Shown here one piece after another: positions 1 to 10,385 of a stretch of 64,000 nt of DNA. The stretch is taken from NCBI GenBank assembly GCA_036365455.1, contig JAWQUS010000004.1, forward strand, positions 9,183,501-9,247,500, read 5' to 3'. This DNA is from Macrosoma leucophasiata (lineage: Eukaryota > Arthropoda > Insecta > Lepidoptera > Hedylidae). The notes beneath the pieces are model-generated. The model ran no database searches. It saw only the letters and a list, made by a program, of their open reading frames with translations, and was not told where the DNA came from. Position 1 is the stretch's first letter, and each line of letters starts with the position of its first letter. The translations under genes were made by a program, and so were the position numbers.

Positions 1-160
1 ATGTTGCCAGGGCCAATTGTCGTTGTTTGTGGTACCCTGGCATCTGCCAGAGATTCTTCGCACCCCCTGTCCCACCGTTACCATGACCGGTACCACTATG
101 GTCAGGAATAGCGGAGCCACCGGGGACTAGGGGCCATTTTTTCTGGTTGTGTTTCATTTG

Positions 161-311
161 GAGGGAAAATGCCATAATCGCCACGCTTGGCATGCGGGTT
201 GGCGATCGCAGTGGCGGCAATTTTACGCGGGACGCTGCTGCCCATCCCACGTACTTGTACCGCCCTGGTTTGACCGCCATTGTTTGGTGGACTGACTGCA
301 CTAAAAAAAAA
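161..311 (+). repeat. Interspersed repeat, family X (copy 1)
   Basis: About 150 bp block running from 'ggaaaatgccataatcgcc' to 'ggactgactgcact' plus an A-run. Similar blocks lie at 7948, 21343, 27449, 37308, 39868 and 58269, on both strands, so this is a dispersed element. Class not recognised. Short ORFs crossing it are by-products. Confidence 0.7.
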
Positions 312-472
312 TGTAAATACCAAATGAAATAAAGTCCGAAATTGTTGATGTCCGATAGTGTTCTAATAATAGTTCATTTTCGTTACTGGCTGTGCCCGCG
401 ACTCTGTCCACGTGAGAAAAATATGATTGTTCAGTATCTACCCGGACGAAGTCGTGGGTGCAGCAAGTATAA

Positions 473-776
473 AAGTAGCCTAAGTTACTCCTTATTACAT
501 CAGCTATCTGCCAGTGAAAGTCCCGTCAAAATCGGTGACACTGAAATTCTATTTGTTGTATGTATGTATGGTTGTATGGAGATATATAAGTAGCCTAAGT
601 TACTCCTTATCACATCAGCTATCTGCCAGTGAAAGTCCCGTCAAAATCGGAGACACTCAAATTCCATTTATTTGTATGTAGGTATGTATGTATGTATGAA
701 GATCAAAGTAGCCTAAGTTACTCCTTATTACATCAGCTACCTACCCGTGGAAGTCCCGTCAATATCAGTGACAGAC
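473..776 (+). repeat. Three tandem copies of a ~116 bp repeat
   Basis: The phrase 'agtagcctaagttactcc' recurs at 474, 589 and 707, giving periods of 115 and 118 bp. Each unit continues with 'gtgaaagtcccgtcaaaatc' or a close variant; the third copy is truncated and runs into a microsatellite. Local expansion of a transposon-derived segment is likely. Confidence 0.8.
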
Positions 777-818
777 AGACGGACGGACGGATAGACAGAC
801 AGACAGATAGACAGCGGA
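770..818 (+). repeat. GACA/GACG microsatellite
   Basis: Tetranucleotide run of GACA, GACG and GATA units directly after the third copy of the tandem repeat. Confidence 0.85.
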
Positions 819-1045
819 GGATTAGTAATCCGTAGAGTCCGTTTTAACCTTTTAGGTACGAAACCCCCTAAAAGATAAAAGTAAGATACAGAATAGCTTA
901 AAAATATTCGATATGATTTTTTAAATTATTATAACTTTTTTATGTCTGAACCGATTCACATGAAACAAACACTAAATTTTAAGTGAAACTTACCACGATA
1001 TATTAGTGAAAACCGCAAATCGAATAAGCCGTTTTAAATATTAGC

Positions 1046-1341
1046 GTGCACAAACACACAGACAAACAGACATTTTTCCGGGATAAAAAGTACCCAGTGT
1101 TGTGCACCAAAGGTTAAAGTATAATCATACCAAGTTTCATTGTAATCGGCCGGTAGTTTTTATGTGATGCTTGAACAAACATACAGACAGACAGACACAC
1201 AAAAAATTTTCTAATCACATATTTGGGTTTGGTATCGATCTAGTAACATCCCCTGGTATTTATTTTTTCAATATTTTTAATGTACAGAATCTACTTAATT
1301 TTACTTAATTTTACATTTACAGTTTTATTATAAGTATAGAT
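1046..1341 (-). mobile_element. Helitron-like 5' end fragment
   Basis: Closely matches the right part of the element at 50950-51529, including 'ggtatcgatctagtaacatc' and 'ttattataagtatagat'. On the minus strand it begins TCTATACTTATAA after an A, as expected of a Helitron 5' TC end. A matching CTAG 3' end was not identified to the left, so it is called as a fragment. Confidence 0.5.
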
Positions 1342-3045
1342 TAGATAAATAAAAGCGATCCTTACATCCAATTAGAATGACATAAATGTATTTGATATAG
1401 GTATTGTATCCTAAATTTAACGCGATAGTTCCCAACACACTTTTAGTAAATTTAACCATCCAACATGAATCTCAAATAGTATCACCCCAATATTACGAAG
1501 TGTTGCTTTCTTAAGCAAACAATGCTGAAAGTGGTTAAATTTCATGTAATATAGTTTAAATTTAACTGTAATTGACCTTTTGTTGTCTTGTTGTCATATA
1601 GAACGCAATTTCGCTTGCAGTCATTTCTTTACTTAATTACCATATCTATTTATAGATAGTATTCTTCAATATTTATTTCAAATTTAACAGAAAACGGTAA
1701 ATAACTTAGTACGAAAGTACCAAAATATTTGCACAGCCAAATTCGTAGCAGAGCTACGCCTAAGCTTTTATATATACCTATATTTATACTGATACAGTAT
1801 ACAGACATGTAGATAATGATCTAAGCGAAAATTAACTGTGTTACCAGCACCAATATTCTTTGTGATTGATGACTGGGCGTTTTCACCCGTCCAGCTCGTG
1901 TTCAGTGTTGCCCACTTCAAAAGCGAAAAAATATGACTACGGCAGCTAACGTTGTTTTGTTTTTCTGTGATGCTGTATACATAAATCATGGCTGATGTTA
2001 CTTTATTTTGCTGTTGTTATGAGATAATCTGTAAATAAAGCGGCCAAGTGCGAATCTCACTGATACATGAAGGGTTCCGTAAAAACAGTAATACAAAACT
2101 TGGTAATATTTACCAAGAGTAGTATTTGCAGTTTTTTAAATATATTATTAGCGATCAGAAGTAAGGAAAAAACTATTCCAAAATAATATAAATTTATTTA
2201 TCGTCTAAATAAACTGGACTTACAACAATATTATGAGAAATCCATAAGAACCGATATGGCATATACCACCAATAATATTGCAATCTATAAATCACCGTAA
2301 TACAAAGCAAAACATCAATTCTCTCGTTTCTTCATACGTGCTGACATATAAGACAAATGAAACAAAATTTCGGCGGCGCCTAAACTGTATCGCAATAAGA
2401 GCTCCGGAAGAGAAAATTTGTTCCAGTGTAGAAACAAACACTGGAACAACTTTCTTAATGTTTCAGTTACTCACTCCAAATATGCATTACATACATTAAT
2501 GAATAAAACACAATTTATAAACATATTTTAAAATTGTATTTAACATTTCTGTTTGTATTCAGATATTATATTTTCAGTTAATTAAATGTGATGGATATTT
2601 TTGTACAATCATTAAATTCTGATAGAGTAAATACGTCTCTCGACTCCACAAAAACAAGATTGAAAAGCAATACCTTTTGCAATACCACTTCAATTAATGA
2701 AAATACAGATTCGGTCACCTGTTTATTTTCACAATTGATGAAAAATTTCCTTTGTTATGTAAATTCAAGTATATTCCAATAAAATGCTAATCTTTTCAAC
2801 GGATTGTACGGAATTGCGAATAACAAATTTTCCTAATCTTGTATCAAACTCTATGTTATTTCTGTTCAATATTATTTGTTTTCAATATTCTAAATATTGT
2901 ACGCATTTAAATGACGGGCTTTGAACAAACAAATGCCATGATTTATCTCAGTGAATTTATTATTTTACATAATAATTCGGTTCATAACACATAAAATATA
3001 TAATAAAGTTTAGATATTTCATGTTGATTAATAAGACAGTTTTAC
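1342..3045. other. AT-rich non-coding stretch
   Basis: No convincing gene. Short ORFs at 1768-1989 (-), 2278-2499 (+) and 2588-2782 (+) have AT-driven composition and no recognisable domain. Bases 2037-2085 ('gcggccaagtgcgaatctca') match the reverse of 44383-44472 and mark a small dispersed repeat. Confidence 0.5.
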
Positions 3046-3326
3046 AGGTGGTAGAGCTCAGTGACGGAGCTCGCGAGCGTAGGCACCACCGCATTAACTA
3101 ATATACTTGCCGCTTAATGGTAGTGTTCAGCACTATCGTGTGCCGGTCAAATGGTAATGTACGGCCCTGTATTTTCCGGCACAGAGGCATGACACCTTAG
3201 GTCTCAGGAGTGGTAACGCATCTGCATTTAGACCTTGATCTTAGTGTGGGCGTCTATAGGCTGCAGTTATCACTTAACATCAATGTGAACTGCAGGCTTG
3301 TTTGCCACTTACATTACATAAAAAAA
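3046..3326 (+). mobile_element. CR1/Zenon-like LINE 3' end (copy a)
   Basis: About 280 bp starting 'ggtggtagagctc' and ending 'tgcttgtttgccacttac' plus a short A-run. Copies recur on both strands through the window. The start, the 'cagcactatcgtgt' core and the tail resemble the common lepidopteran CR1-clade LINE/SINE 3' end; the family name is from memory of such sequences, not a search. Confidence 0.75.
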
Positions 3327-4528
3327 CAAGTGTTTTACATTTAACATAAGTAAAAAACTTTTGTAACTGTAAGTCAACGTGAAACTGATGATAAAAAACC
3401 TGGTTTTAATTTAAAAATATCACAATTATAACGAAAACCATATTTTATTTGTACGATTTATATTATATTAAATCGATTCTTCAAGAAACAAATAAATAAA
3501 AATATACCAATATCAATGGATATCTACCCAATATATAACTCAAAAACTTCTCCCATCATTCGAATCAGTCTTCAACGAAAACAGTTCAATCTTTTTCTTT
3601 ATAAGCTATTAACTGAAAAACAACAGATTTTCAAGCGAATCAAATAGGGAGTTTGGGCGCGTGAAAATAGCTGCCAGAGCTCGCAAACATCAATAAAAAT
3701 GTTTATAGACGGTGACGAATGTGCAAATAAAAAAGGAAAATTCCAATGCTGCCACCAGCGCGGTACTTTTACCTTTGCTTGTGAATATAAGACAGTCATA
3801 AAAGTAAATTTATCGTCCGCAGTAAATAAGGCGTTACATATTGCGCTTTTCAGCAGTAAAAGTTATCAGCTTACATAGGTTCATAGTCGTTAAATTTATC
3901 AACGCTTAATACGGTTTAGAATAATGCAGCAGAGTCATCATCATATTATTATGGATAATGTATGAATGTGTGGCTATGATCAATATTTTTGTACCGCTGA
4001 TTGCCTTACGGGGTAGGCAGAGAGTATTAAAAGTTTCTCTTCTTTCTTTATATTATGATTTATGTGGTCTTCGCAAATCAAAATAATTATTGTATTTTTA
4101 GTTCACACGAATTATCGATATTTTTTTTCTTGAAATGTACAAAAACAATAGGTGAGACTAATAAATTCAGTTTTCTTTTGAAGGAATGATAGAGTTCTAA
4201 TGATGAAGCTAGTAGACTAATGTTGGGTGTTTCCTTTATATTTATCCTTTTTGATGGAAAAATGTACAAGATTGGGAAAAAACAATGGCGATACGGATAA
4301 AATTACTAGTTAATACTGATGAAAAAAAAAATAATGAAACCGTTGAGATAATTTTTATAATATAATTTATGGCATTTAATTTTTTTTTTAACTAAACTAA
4401 CTTTTAGTAAAATTATAAAACACTTTTGCTTATTACAACTAGCCTTTAAAAAAAACATCAATATTATGTTGGTATTCAAGTAATTACAGCTATACGTGAC
4501 ATACAGAATCTTACAAAAATAAGGAAAA
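3327..4528. other. AT-rich non-coding stretch
   Basis: No gene recognised. ORFs at 3599-3799 and 4087-4269 (-) have no domain and AT-driven composition. Confidence 0.5.
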
Positions 4529-4851
4529 GTGTTTTGTGACTAAACTATGAGATTCTAATTCAATAACATTCTGCAGCACCGCTGGCAACACTCCAAAGTA
4601 TAACCAGTTTTCATTAAGTATAGTAATGTTGTCTTGTCCACCTTGTATAATATGAACTCCCTAAAGTTATCCCAATTATTAAAACTATCCCCATAATACA
4701 GCCTTCCGTTTGAGAACCTCAGAACATTAACCGTCTCATTCTGCAAGTATCCGTTACCTCGAAGACCCAACATGAATAGGAGCTCACCCTATCATTTGGG
4801 TTTTTCCATTTATATGGCCAGATTACTTGCAATTGAGGCAATATGTTGCCT
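4529..4851. repeat. Duplicated segment, copy 1 of 2
   Basis: Matches 5450-5770 in direct orientation with moderate divergence; shared blocks include 'tacagccttccgtttga' and 'catgaataggag'. On the minus strand copy 1 has a 72-codon ORF (4555-4773), but copy 2 is broken by stops, so the ORF is probably not a gene, or is a decayed fragment. Confidence 0.65.
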
Positions 4852-5047
4852 TCAGAGGACGGTCGGCCCACCCATGACGTTCATTTATCCAAAGTAACCC
4901 TTTTTAACTCGGGTTTTACGTAGATAATTACGAGTACATACGGCTCAAATTACAAAAAAGACGGACAGCTCGCGTAGTGCGAGTACGAACTGCAAACCAA
5001 ATAGTAACGACTTTACAAGAAACCTAATAACACAAATCAGACAATCA

Positions 5048-5336
5048 CTGGTGGTAGAGCTCCAGTGACGGAGCTCGCGGGCGTAGGCACCACCGCATTA
5101 CCTAATATACTTGCCGCTAAATGGTAGTGTTCAGCACTATCGTGTTCCGGTCAGGTGGTAATGTACGGCCCTGTAATTTCCGGCACAGTGGCATAACACC
5201 TTAGGCCTCAGGAGTGGCAACGCATCTGCATTTTGACCTTGGTCTTTGTGTGGGTGTCTATAGGCTGCAGTCATCACTTAACATCAATGTGAACTGCATG
5301 CTTGTTTGCCTCTTCCATAACATTAAAAAAAAAAAA
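5048..5336 (+). mobile_element. CR1/Zenon-like LINE 3' end (copy b)
   Basis: Near full-length copy, starting 'ctggtggtagagctccagtg' and ending 'cttgtttgcctcttcc' with an A-rich tail. It lies between the two copies of the 4.5/5.4 kb duplication. Confidence 0.8.
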
Positions 5337-5449
5337 TCACTACAGAACATTAAAAAGTGAAAAATCGGTAATATTTTTTTTTGATTCAAAAGCATTGAAC
5401 TAAATATCTTCAGTTGGCGTGATTGGCGACCGTTCTTCTAAATATAAAG

Positions 5450-5770
5450 GTGTGTTCTGTGACTAAATTATGATTTTTTTTATTCAACCCTGTTCTTGCA
5501 GAACCAGAGGAACGCTGCAGGATATTTTTCTGACTCAGCTTTAATTATTATCCTATTGTCTCTTTTCCCTCGCATAGTATGAACTCCCTAAAATCATTTC
5601 AATAATACAGCCTTCCGTTTGACAATCTCAGAACTGTCAGAACATAATCTCATTCTAAAAATGTCCCAGTTACCTTGAAGACCTTACATGAATAGGAGTT
5701 AATTAACCCTATCATTTGGATTTTTCCATTTGCGTGGTTTGATTTGCAATTGAGGTAATATGTTACCTTT
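5450..5770. repeat. Duplicated segment, copy 2 of 2
   Basis: Diverged direct copy of 4529-4851 with several indels; no open frame survives on the minus strand. Confidence 0.65.
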
Positions 5771-5852
5771 GTAACTTCCATTAATCCTAAGGTTCCCTTT
5801 TTGCCTGAGCTTTTACAAAGACATTTATATAGGTGCTGCGAATGCTTACAGA

Positions 5853-5945
5853 TGCATCAGAGATAACGCTCTATAAAGCCGAAACTAGCCGATTGTCACT
5901 TTTATAGGCTCGATGTGCATTATTTCTTGATGAGCACTGTAATAT
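5853..5945 (+). repeat. Dispersed repeat W (copy 1)
   Basis: Block 'gagataacgctcta...gaaac...agccgat...gctcgatgtgca' recurs at 33080-33165. Class unknown. Confidence 0.55.
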
Positions 5946-5963
5946 CGCACAATATTGTTGTGG

Positions 5964-6033
5964 GCACGCCTTTCCCAAAGAGGAAAGGCGTTTGTCTAAT
6001 AGTGGGTGTCTTTCGACTAAAGTGATAATAAGG
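5964..6033 (+). mobile_element. RTE-like LINE 3' tail fragment
   Basis: 'tttgtctaatagtgggtgtctttcg' followed by degenerate GAT/AAT repeats resembles the end of lepidopteran RTE-type LINEs, where a C-terminal 'tccagcagtggacgtctttcgg' is followed by (TGA)n. Related tails lie at 8126, 11703, 28256, 58345 and 61575. Confidence 0.5.
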
Positions 6034-6164
6034 ATAGTAGAATAAATACACTGTCTAGATATAGGGAACTAGCTGTTTCCCGCGGTTTCGTCCGTGGATG
6101 TCGTTTTATAAATAACTTAGTAACTTATATTTTATTTTTAAAGAAAAATGGAAAGAAAAATTTG

Positions 6165-6238
6165 ACTTCAGGCGAGGCTCGAACTCGCGACCTACTGGGA
6201 ATCTAGTTCAGCCTCTCTTCCAATTGAGCTACTGAAGC
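6165..6238 (-). ncRNA. tRNA-like module T1 (decayed)
   Basis: 74 nt copy of the module found sixteen times at 14.6-19.5 kb. The acceptor and T arms match, but the 3' side of the D stem reads GAGA instead of GAGC and one anticodon-stem base has changed. Probably a tRNA-derived pseudogene. Confidence 0.65.
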
Positions 6239-6471
6239 CCTGCCCGATTTGTCAAATCTTTCCTTCACATCTATTGCATTGCTTTATGGTAGCAGTAGCG
6301 CGATCTATTACCAACTATGCTAGTTAGGCAACCGATATAATAGACTTTTCAGTTTATTGAATATCGTAAAGAAGTCGCTTTTACCCTTAATAATTGTTTT
6401 ATATTATTTCGCATTAACACATGCTTGTGAAATATATTTTATTTTTAAAGAAAAATGGAAAGAAATATTTG

Positions 6472-6545
6472 ACTTCAGGCGAGGCTCGAACTCGCGACCT
6501 ACTGGGAATCTAGTCCAGCCGCTCTTCCAATTGAGCTACTGAAGC
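6472..6545 (-). ncRNA. tRNA-like module T2 (intact form)
   Basis: 74 nt: acceptor GCTTCAG/CTGAAGT, D stem GCTC/GAGC, anticodon stem GCTGG/CCAGT around the 9 nt loop ACTAGATTC, T stem GCGAG/CTCGC. It matches the 16 array modules. The 9 nt loop argues against a normal translating tRNA; pol III transcription remains possible. Confidence 0.7.
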
Positions 6546-6722
6546 CCTGCCCGATTTGTCAAATCTTTCCTTCACATCTATTGCATTGCTTTATGGTAGT
6601 CTATTATAGCTGAAAAGTCTATTATATCGGTTGCCTAACTAGCATAGTTGGTAATAGATGGCGCTACTGCTACCATAAAGCAATGCAATAGATGTGAAGG
6701 AAAGATTTGACAAATCGGGCGG

Positions 6723-6796
6723 GCTTCAGTAGCTCAATTGGAAAAGAGGCTGGACTAGATTCCCAGTAGGTCGCGAGTTCGAGCCTCGCCTGAAGT
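6723..6796 (+). ncRNA. tRNA-like module T3 (inverted, decayed)
   Basis: Opposite orientation to T1 and T2. The 3' side of the D stem reads AAGA rather than GAGC, breaking that stem; the other arms are kept. With T2 it forms a fold-back about 240 bp on each side. Confidence 0.65.
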
Positions 6797-7018
6797 CAAA
6801 TTTTTCTTTCCATTTTTCTTTAAAAATAAAATATATTTCACAAGCATGTGTTAATGCGAAATAATATAAAACAAATAAGTAACTTATGTTCTTTCTCAAA
6901 TTCAGTTCTATCTCTGTACCAAATTTCATTAAAATCGATTCAGTCATTTGGACGTGAAAAGGTAATAGACAGAGTTACTTTCGCATTTATAATATTAGTA
7001 GGGATAAGTAGTAGACTG

Positions 7019-7481
7019 AGAGATACTGAACCCTCCGAGCACCGTTGGCCCTGTAAGGCTGGAAATTTTTGTAGGGATAAATCATAACACGCTAAGTACA
7101 AAAACCATCGCCTGGCAAAGATCAGCCAGTCACGTCACCAACCCCACATTTTTGAAAATGTAAAAAAAAATAAACTTGAACCTGTTAGCTTGAAATTTTT
7201 ATGTAATTTAGTTCATATATAGTAAAGTTTAAAAAAAATTGACTGGCGATTTCGATGAGCACAAGTGCCTGCCAGGCGAACCGAAAGGTGTGCTATATGT
7301 ATGAACTAAAATAAACTTTCTTCTGTAAAGTTGAAATTTATATAGGTGTTTGTCTAAGATATTTGAAGTAAGTAGGCTGATCTTTGACAGGCGATGGTTT
7401 TTGTACTTAGCGTGTTGATTTATTCCTACAAAAATTTCCAGCCTTACAGGGCCAACGGTGCTCGGAGGGTTCAGTATCTCT
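7019..7481. mobile_element. Fold-back element with ~105 bp inverted arms
   Basis: 7019-7122 and 7372-7481 are near-perfect inverted repeats, each beginning 'agagatactgaaccctccg' on its outer edge. The middle of about 250 bp is AT-rich. It starts 15 bp from the Helitron 5' end at 7004. No transposase; MITE or fold-back type. ORFs over the arms are by-products of the inverted repeat. Confidence 0.75.
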
Positions 7482-7947
7482 TGGACCATAGCGATTAGAA
7501 TAGCTCTGCTTAAAAATGGGTTAGTCGTTTGTCAACCTGTCAATCTAGACAGAGTTAATTAAAACGATTCTGACGTCAAATATTGCTTTATTACGGACCG
7601 GGATTGGCCTAAAAGATATTTTTTTAATAATGAACATTCATAATCAATTTGAACAATAATCTGAATTCCTCGAAGCGTTGCTTCATTATAGACATTTTTA
7701 TAAACGAATGAAGGAAATAAACATGAATATTAACATATTGATTTAAAAAAAAGATAATAAAGAACACTGTTGATTTTTTTAAAGTAAAACTATCATGTGT
7801 TATTGCGAAAAATAATATAGAAACTATTGTTTTTTTGTTTCGTCCAATTTGACTACAGGTTTATTGCCTTTTTGAAAAGATTCCCAATGCTTTCCAATGC
7901 AATCACCCACGAGTGGTGAAAAATTATTATTCTTCTGCAAGTACAAT
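7482..7947. other. Non-coding stretch
   Basis: AT-rich; nothing recognised. Confidence 0.5.
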
Positions 7948-8088
7948 CAGTCAACGGCGGTCAAATAATTTCGGCCACAGTAAATACAATAACGTGGGAT
8001 GGGCAGCAGCGTCCCGCGATTAAACTGCCACCACTACGACCGCCAATCCTCATATGCCAAGCGTGTGTGGAATTTTCTTCCCGTACAA
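7948..8088 (-). repeat. Family X repeat (copy 2)
   Basis: Reverse-strand copy including 'gggcagcagcgtcccgcg' and 'catatgccaagcgtg', matching 161-311. Confidence 0.65.
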
Positions 8089-8125
8089 AACACAGTTGAA
8101 AAGAAAAGTAAGTAAAAGCCTTTCC

Positions 8126-8262
8126 GAAAGAATCGTTTGGGGAAGGCTTTGGTCTAGCAGTGGACGTCTTTCGGAATGTAATAATGATGAAAATAAAGTA
8201 ATGATGATGAAGAGAATTATTACATTAACATCTGCCTACCCCTTCGTAGATGTAGGCATGAG
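8126..8262 (+). mobile_element. RTE-like tail plus SINE/LINE tail fragment
   Basis: 8126-8210 contains 'ggtctagcagtggacgtc' and TGATGATGA-type repeats, as at RTE 3' ends. 8222-8262 contains 'ctgcctaccccttcg' and 'ggcatgag', a worn copy of the shared SINE/LINE tail seen at 60.1 and 62.9 kb. Confidence 0.45.
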
Positions 8263-8388
8263 TTAAGAAATGAACATAGATTTTCTAAAGCTTAATGTGA
8301 TCTTTTTGTACGAATATAATATTCAATAATTAATAAATCCTATAAAACAAGGATATTTCACTAATTAATTTGATTCCATAGTCATCAT

Positions 8389-8652
8389 CATCACTACGTA
8401 TTATAAAGTACGTAAAGTCTCCCTATTTTCTCTGTCTGTATGTATGCGCTAATCTCGGAAAGTTGTGAACAGCTTTTGTTCTTGTTTTGTGAAAAAATGT
8501 TGGAAAGAGGGTTTTCTGAGGAAGGTTTATATGTATAATTTATCAATATCGTATTTATATTTACCGAGATATCACGGTTTTTGTCAAAGAAGTCGGCCGC
8601 GTCCCCACAATATAATAAACGCTACCCGTGCGAAGCCGGGGCGGGTCGCTAG
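8389..8652 (+). mobile_element. Helitron-like element
   Basis: Ends 'gggtcgctag' followed by T, with a subterminal ACCCG/CGGGT stem upstream: a Helitron-type 3' end. The 5' end near 8389 (TCACTACGTATTATAAAG) is less certain. No Rep/helicase. Confidence 0.6.
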
Positions 8653-9169
8653 TTTAACATAATTAAATCACAACACCATTAACAAAATGATACATAAATA
8701 ACAATTGTGTGTTAAAATGCAATGCAAATTTGTAAAGCCGACTCAGCTAATGCGAGGTTTTAGGATAGCATTTTGGACGAATTAACAGGCGTTTGCGTCA
8801 GTATATTTCTAGTCTAGTCAGTATGGTTCTACAGTCTGGAATCTATGGTTAGTACATACGAGCACCTATTATATCACATTCAAATACAGATTACATCATG
8901 TTATGGCTACATGAAACCTATACAAGGTGACTGCCGTGTCTGGTGAATCTTCTATATAACAGAGTGCCAGGAAGGCAATGATGTTATATGTTACTCATTG
9001 TGCGTAGGTATCTTAGTCGACACGCGACTTCATTGTGGGCGTTGTCTTCCAGGAACACGGAAAATAATAAGGCACCTAGTTAGTTCTCACCCTAATTTAT
9101 GTAATAATACAACGCTTAAATCATGGACTTATCATGAGATTACAATAATATTTTTACAATACAGAGCAA

Positions 9170-9335
9170 ATGGGTCTTCGAGTGACAATAATGTACGACA
9201 GCTCTTCAAATCTCGCTCGCTCGCTCAGTAACAATAGTGTACTCTTTGGTTCGTCCGTTATTCCAGCCAGTTACAACTCCATTCGGTGTTGCCCGCGCCG
9301 TCATATATAGACACATATATCTACCCGCGCCGTTA
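9170..9335 (+). promoter_or_regulatory. Possible GC-richer promoter or non-coding exon
   Basis: Less AT-rich than its surroundings, with 'tctcgctcgctcgctcagt', where CTCAGT resembles an insect initiator (TCAGT). No coding potential. If part of a gene, it could be a distant 5' non-coding exon of the receptor at 46.8 kb, but nothing shown here links them. Confidence 0.2.
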
Positions 9336-9534
9336 TCTTAATATATATAAATCTCGTGTCACAATGTTTGTCCTCAATGGACTCCTAAACCACTTAACCG
9401 ATTATAATAAAATTCGCACACCATGTGCAGTTCGATCCAACTTGAGAGATAGGATAGTTTAAATCTCAATTCATAGTCGTAATATTATGTAAGTACCTAA
9501 ATTGCAACCGTGCGAAGCCGGTACGGGCCGCTAG
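9336..9534 (+). mobile_element. Small Helitron-like element, tandem copy 1
   Basis: 199 bp, TCTTAATATATATAAATC...GCTAG, preceded by A and followed by T. The 3' end holds 'gtgcgaagccggtacgggc'. Nearly identical to the next copy. Confidence 0.8.
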
Positions 9535-9554
9535 TAGATATATATATATATATA

Positions 9555-9753
9555 TCTTAATATATATAAATCTCGTGTCACAATGTTTGTCCTCAGTGGA
9601 CTCCTAAACCACTTAACCGATTATAATAAAATTCGCACACCATGTGCAGTTCGATCCAACTTGAGAGATAGGATAGTTTAAATCTCAATTCATAGTCGTA
9701 ATATTATGTAAGTACCTAAATTGCAACCGTGCGAAGCCGGTACGGGCCGCTAG
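9555..9753 (+). mobile_element. Small Helitron-like element, tandem copy 2
   Basis: Second 199 bp copy, head to tail with the first, separated by 20 bp of TA-rich DNA. One difference noticed (cagtgg for caatgg). A reverse relative lies at 40400-40584 and a decayed one near 22900. Confidence 0.8.
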
Positions 9754-9789
9754 TAGATATATATATAAATCAATTGCTTAGTTAGTCTC

Positions 9790-9960
9790 GCTAAGTGTGT
9801 GTGTCAGCCCCGACGCACGATGGAAGTTTACTCGGTGTGCGTAGGAATATGGGTAGAGGAAGTGTTTCACACAAGTGAGTAACACGTCCGCTCGGTCACA
9901 ACGGTTGAAGCGGACGCAAGGGAATGGCGCGTAACCATAGACTACAATACCTTCATATAC
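9790..9960 (+). promoter_or_regulatory. Possible non-coding exon with GTGAGT donor
   Basis: GC-richer segment with a strong splice-donor match, 'cacacaa|gtgagtaa', GT at 9875. It continues the composition of 9170-9335 across the two Helitrons. No ORF of note. Speculative 5' exon. Confidence 0.2.
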
Positions 9961-10198
9961 ATGAACCGCGTTACGCCTCAGCTTTCATGCTTCACTTGAT
10001 TTTACTTATAACTCAAATCGTTTCTTAAGAAGTAAACTCCAAGACAGGTACTTAGTTTTCGGCCAAATTATTCCGCAAAATTACAAAAAAAAAATTATTA
10101 ACAAGGACAATGTCCTTAATTTTTATTGTTTTGTATTTTTGTAATGTATTAACAGGAACAACAAATTAACAAATTATTTTGTTTACAGGATTTAAACA
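9961..10198. other. Non-coding stretch
   Basis: AT-rich; nothing recognised. Confidence 0.5.
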
Positions 10199-10385
10199 AA
10201 ATAGTATGTCTGTCTTTACGCCAGTTCCCTAACGGGGTAGGCAGAGAGTGTAAAGCGCCAGACATCCCGGTCCTGACACATCTCCCGTGCCTCATCTACA
10301 TTCATCATTCTCTTCATACATGCATGCCGATTCCTAAGACTTTTGACCCCACTATCAGACTCGACCTACTTGGTCATGTACTGTG
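10199..10385 (-). mobile_element. RTE-like LINE 3' fragment
   Basis: Minus-strand copy of the last ~180 bp of the LINE at 58960-59902, including its 3' end ('ccctaacggggtaggcagag' on the plus strand). Strongly 5'-truncated. Confidence 0.75.

Larger units (their letters stand above)
6069..7004 (-). mobile_element. Helitron-like element carrying tRNA-like cargo
   Basis: On the minus strand it begins TCCCTACTAATATTATAAAT and ends CTAG, inserted between A and T (T at 7005 and A at 6068 on the plus strand). These are the 5'-TC, CTRR-3' and A|T signatures of Helitrons, and the termini resemble common non-autonomous lepidopteran Helitrons. It is 936 bp. The interior holds three tRNA-like modules with flanks, two in one direction and one inverted. 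No Rep/helicase ORF, so non-autonomous. Confidence 0.75.
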
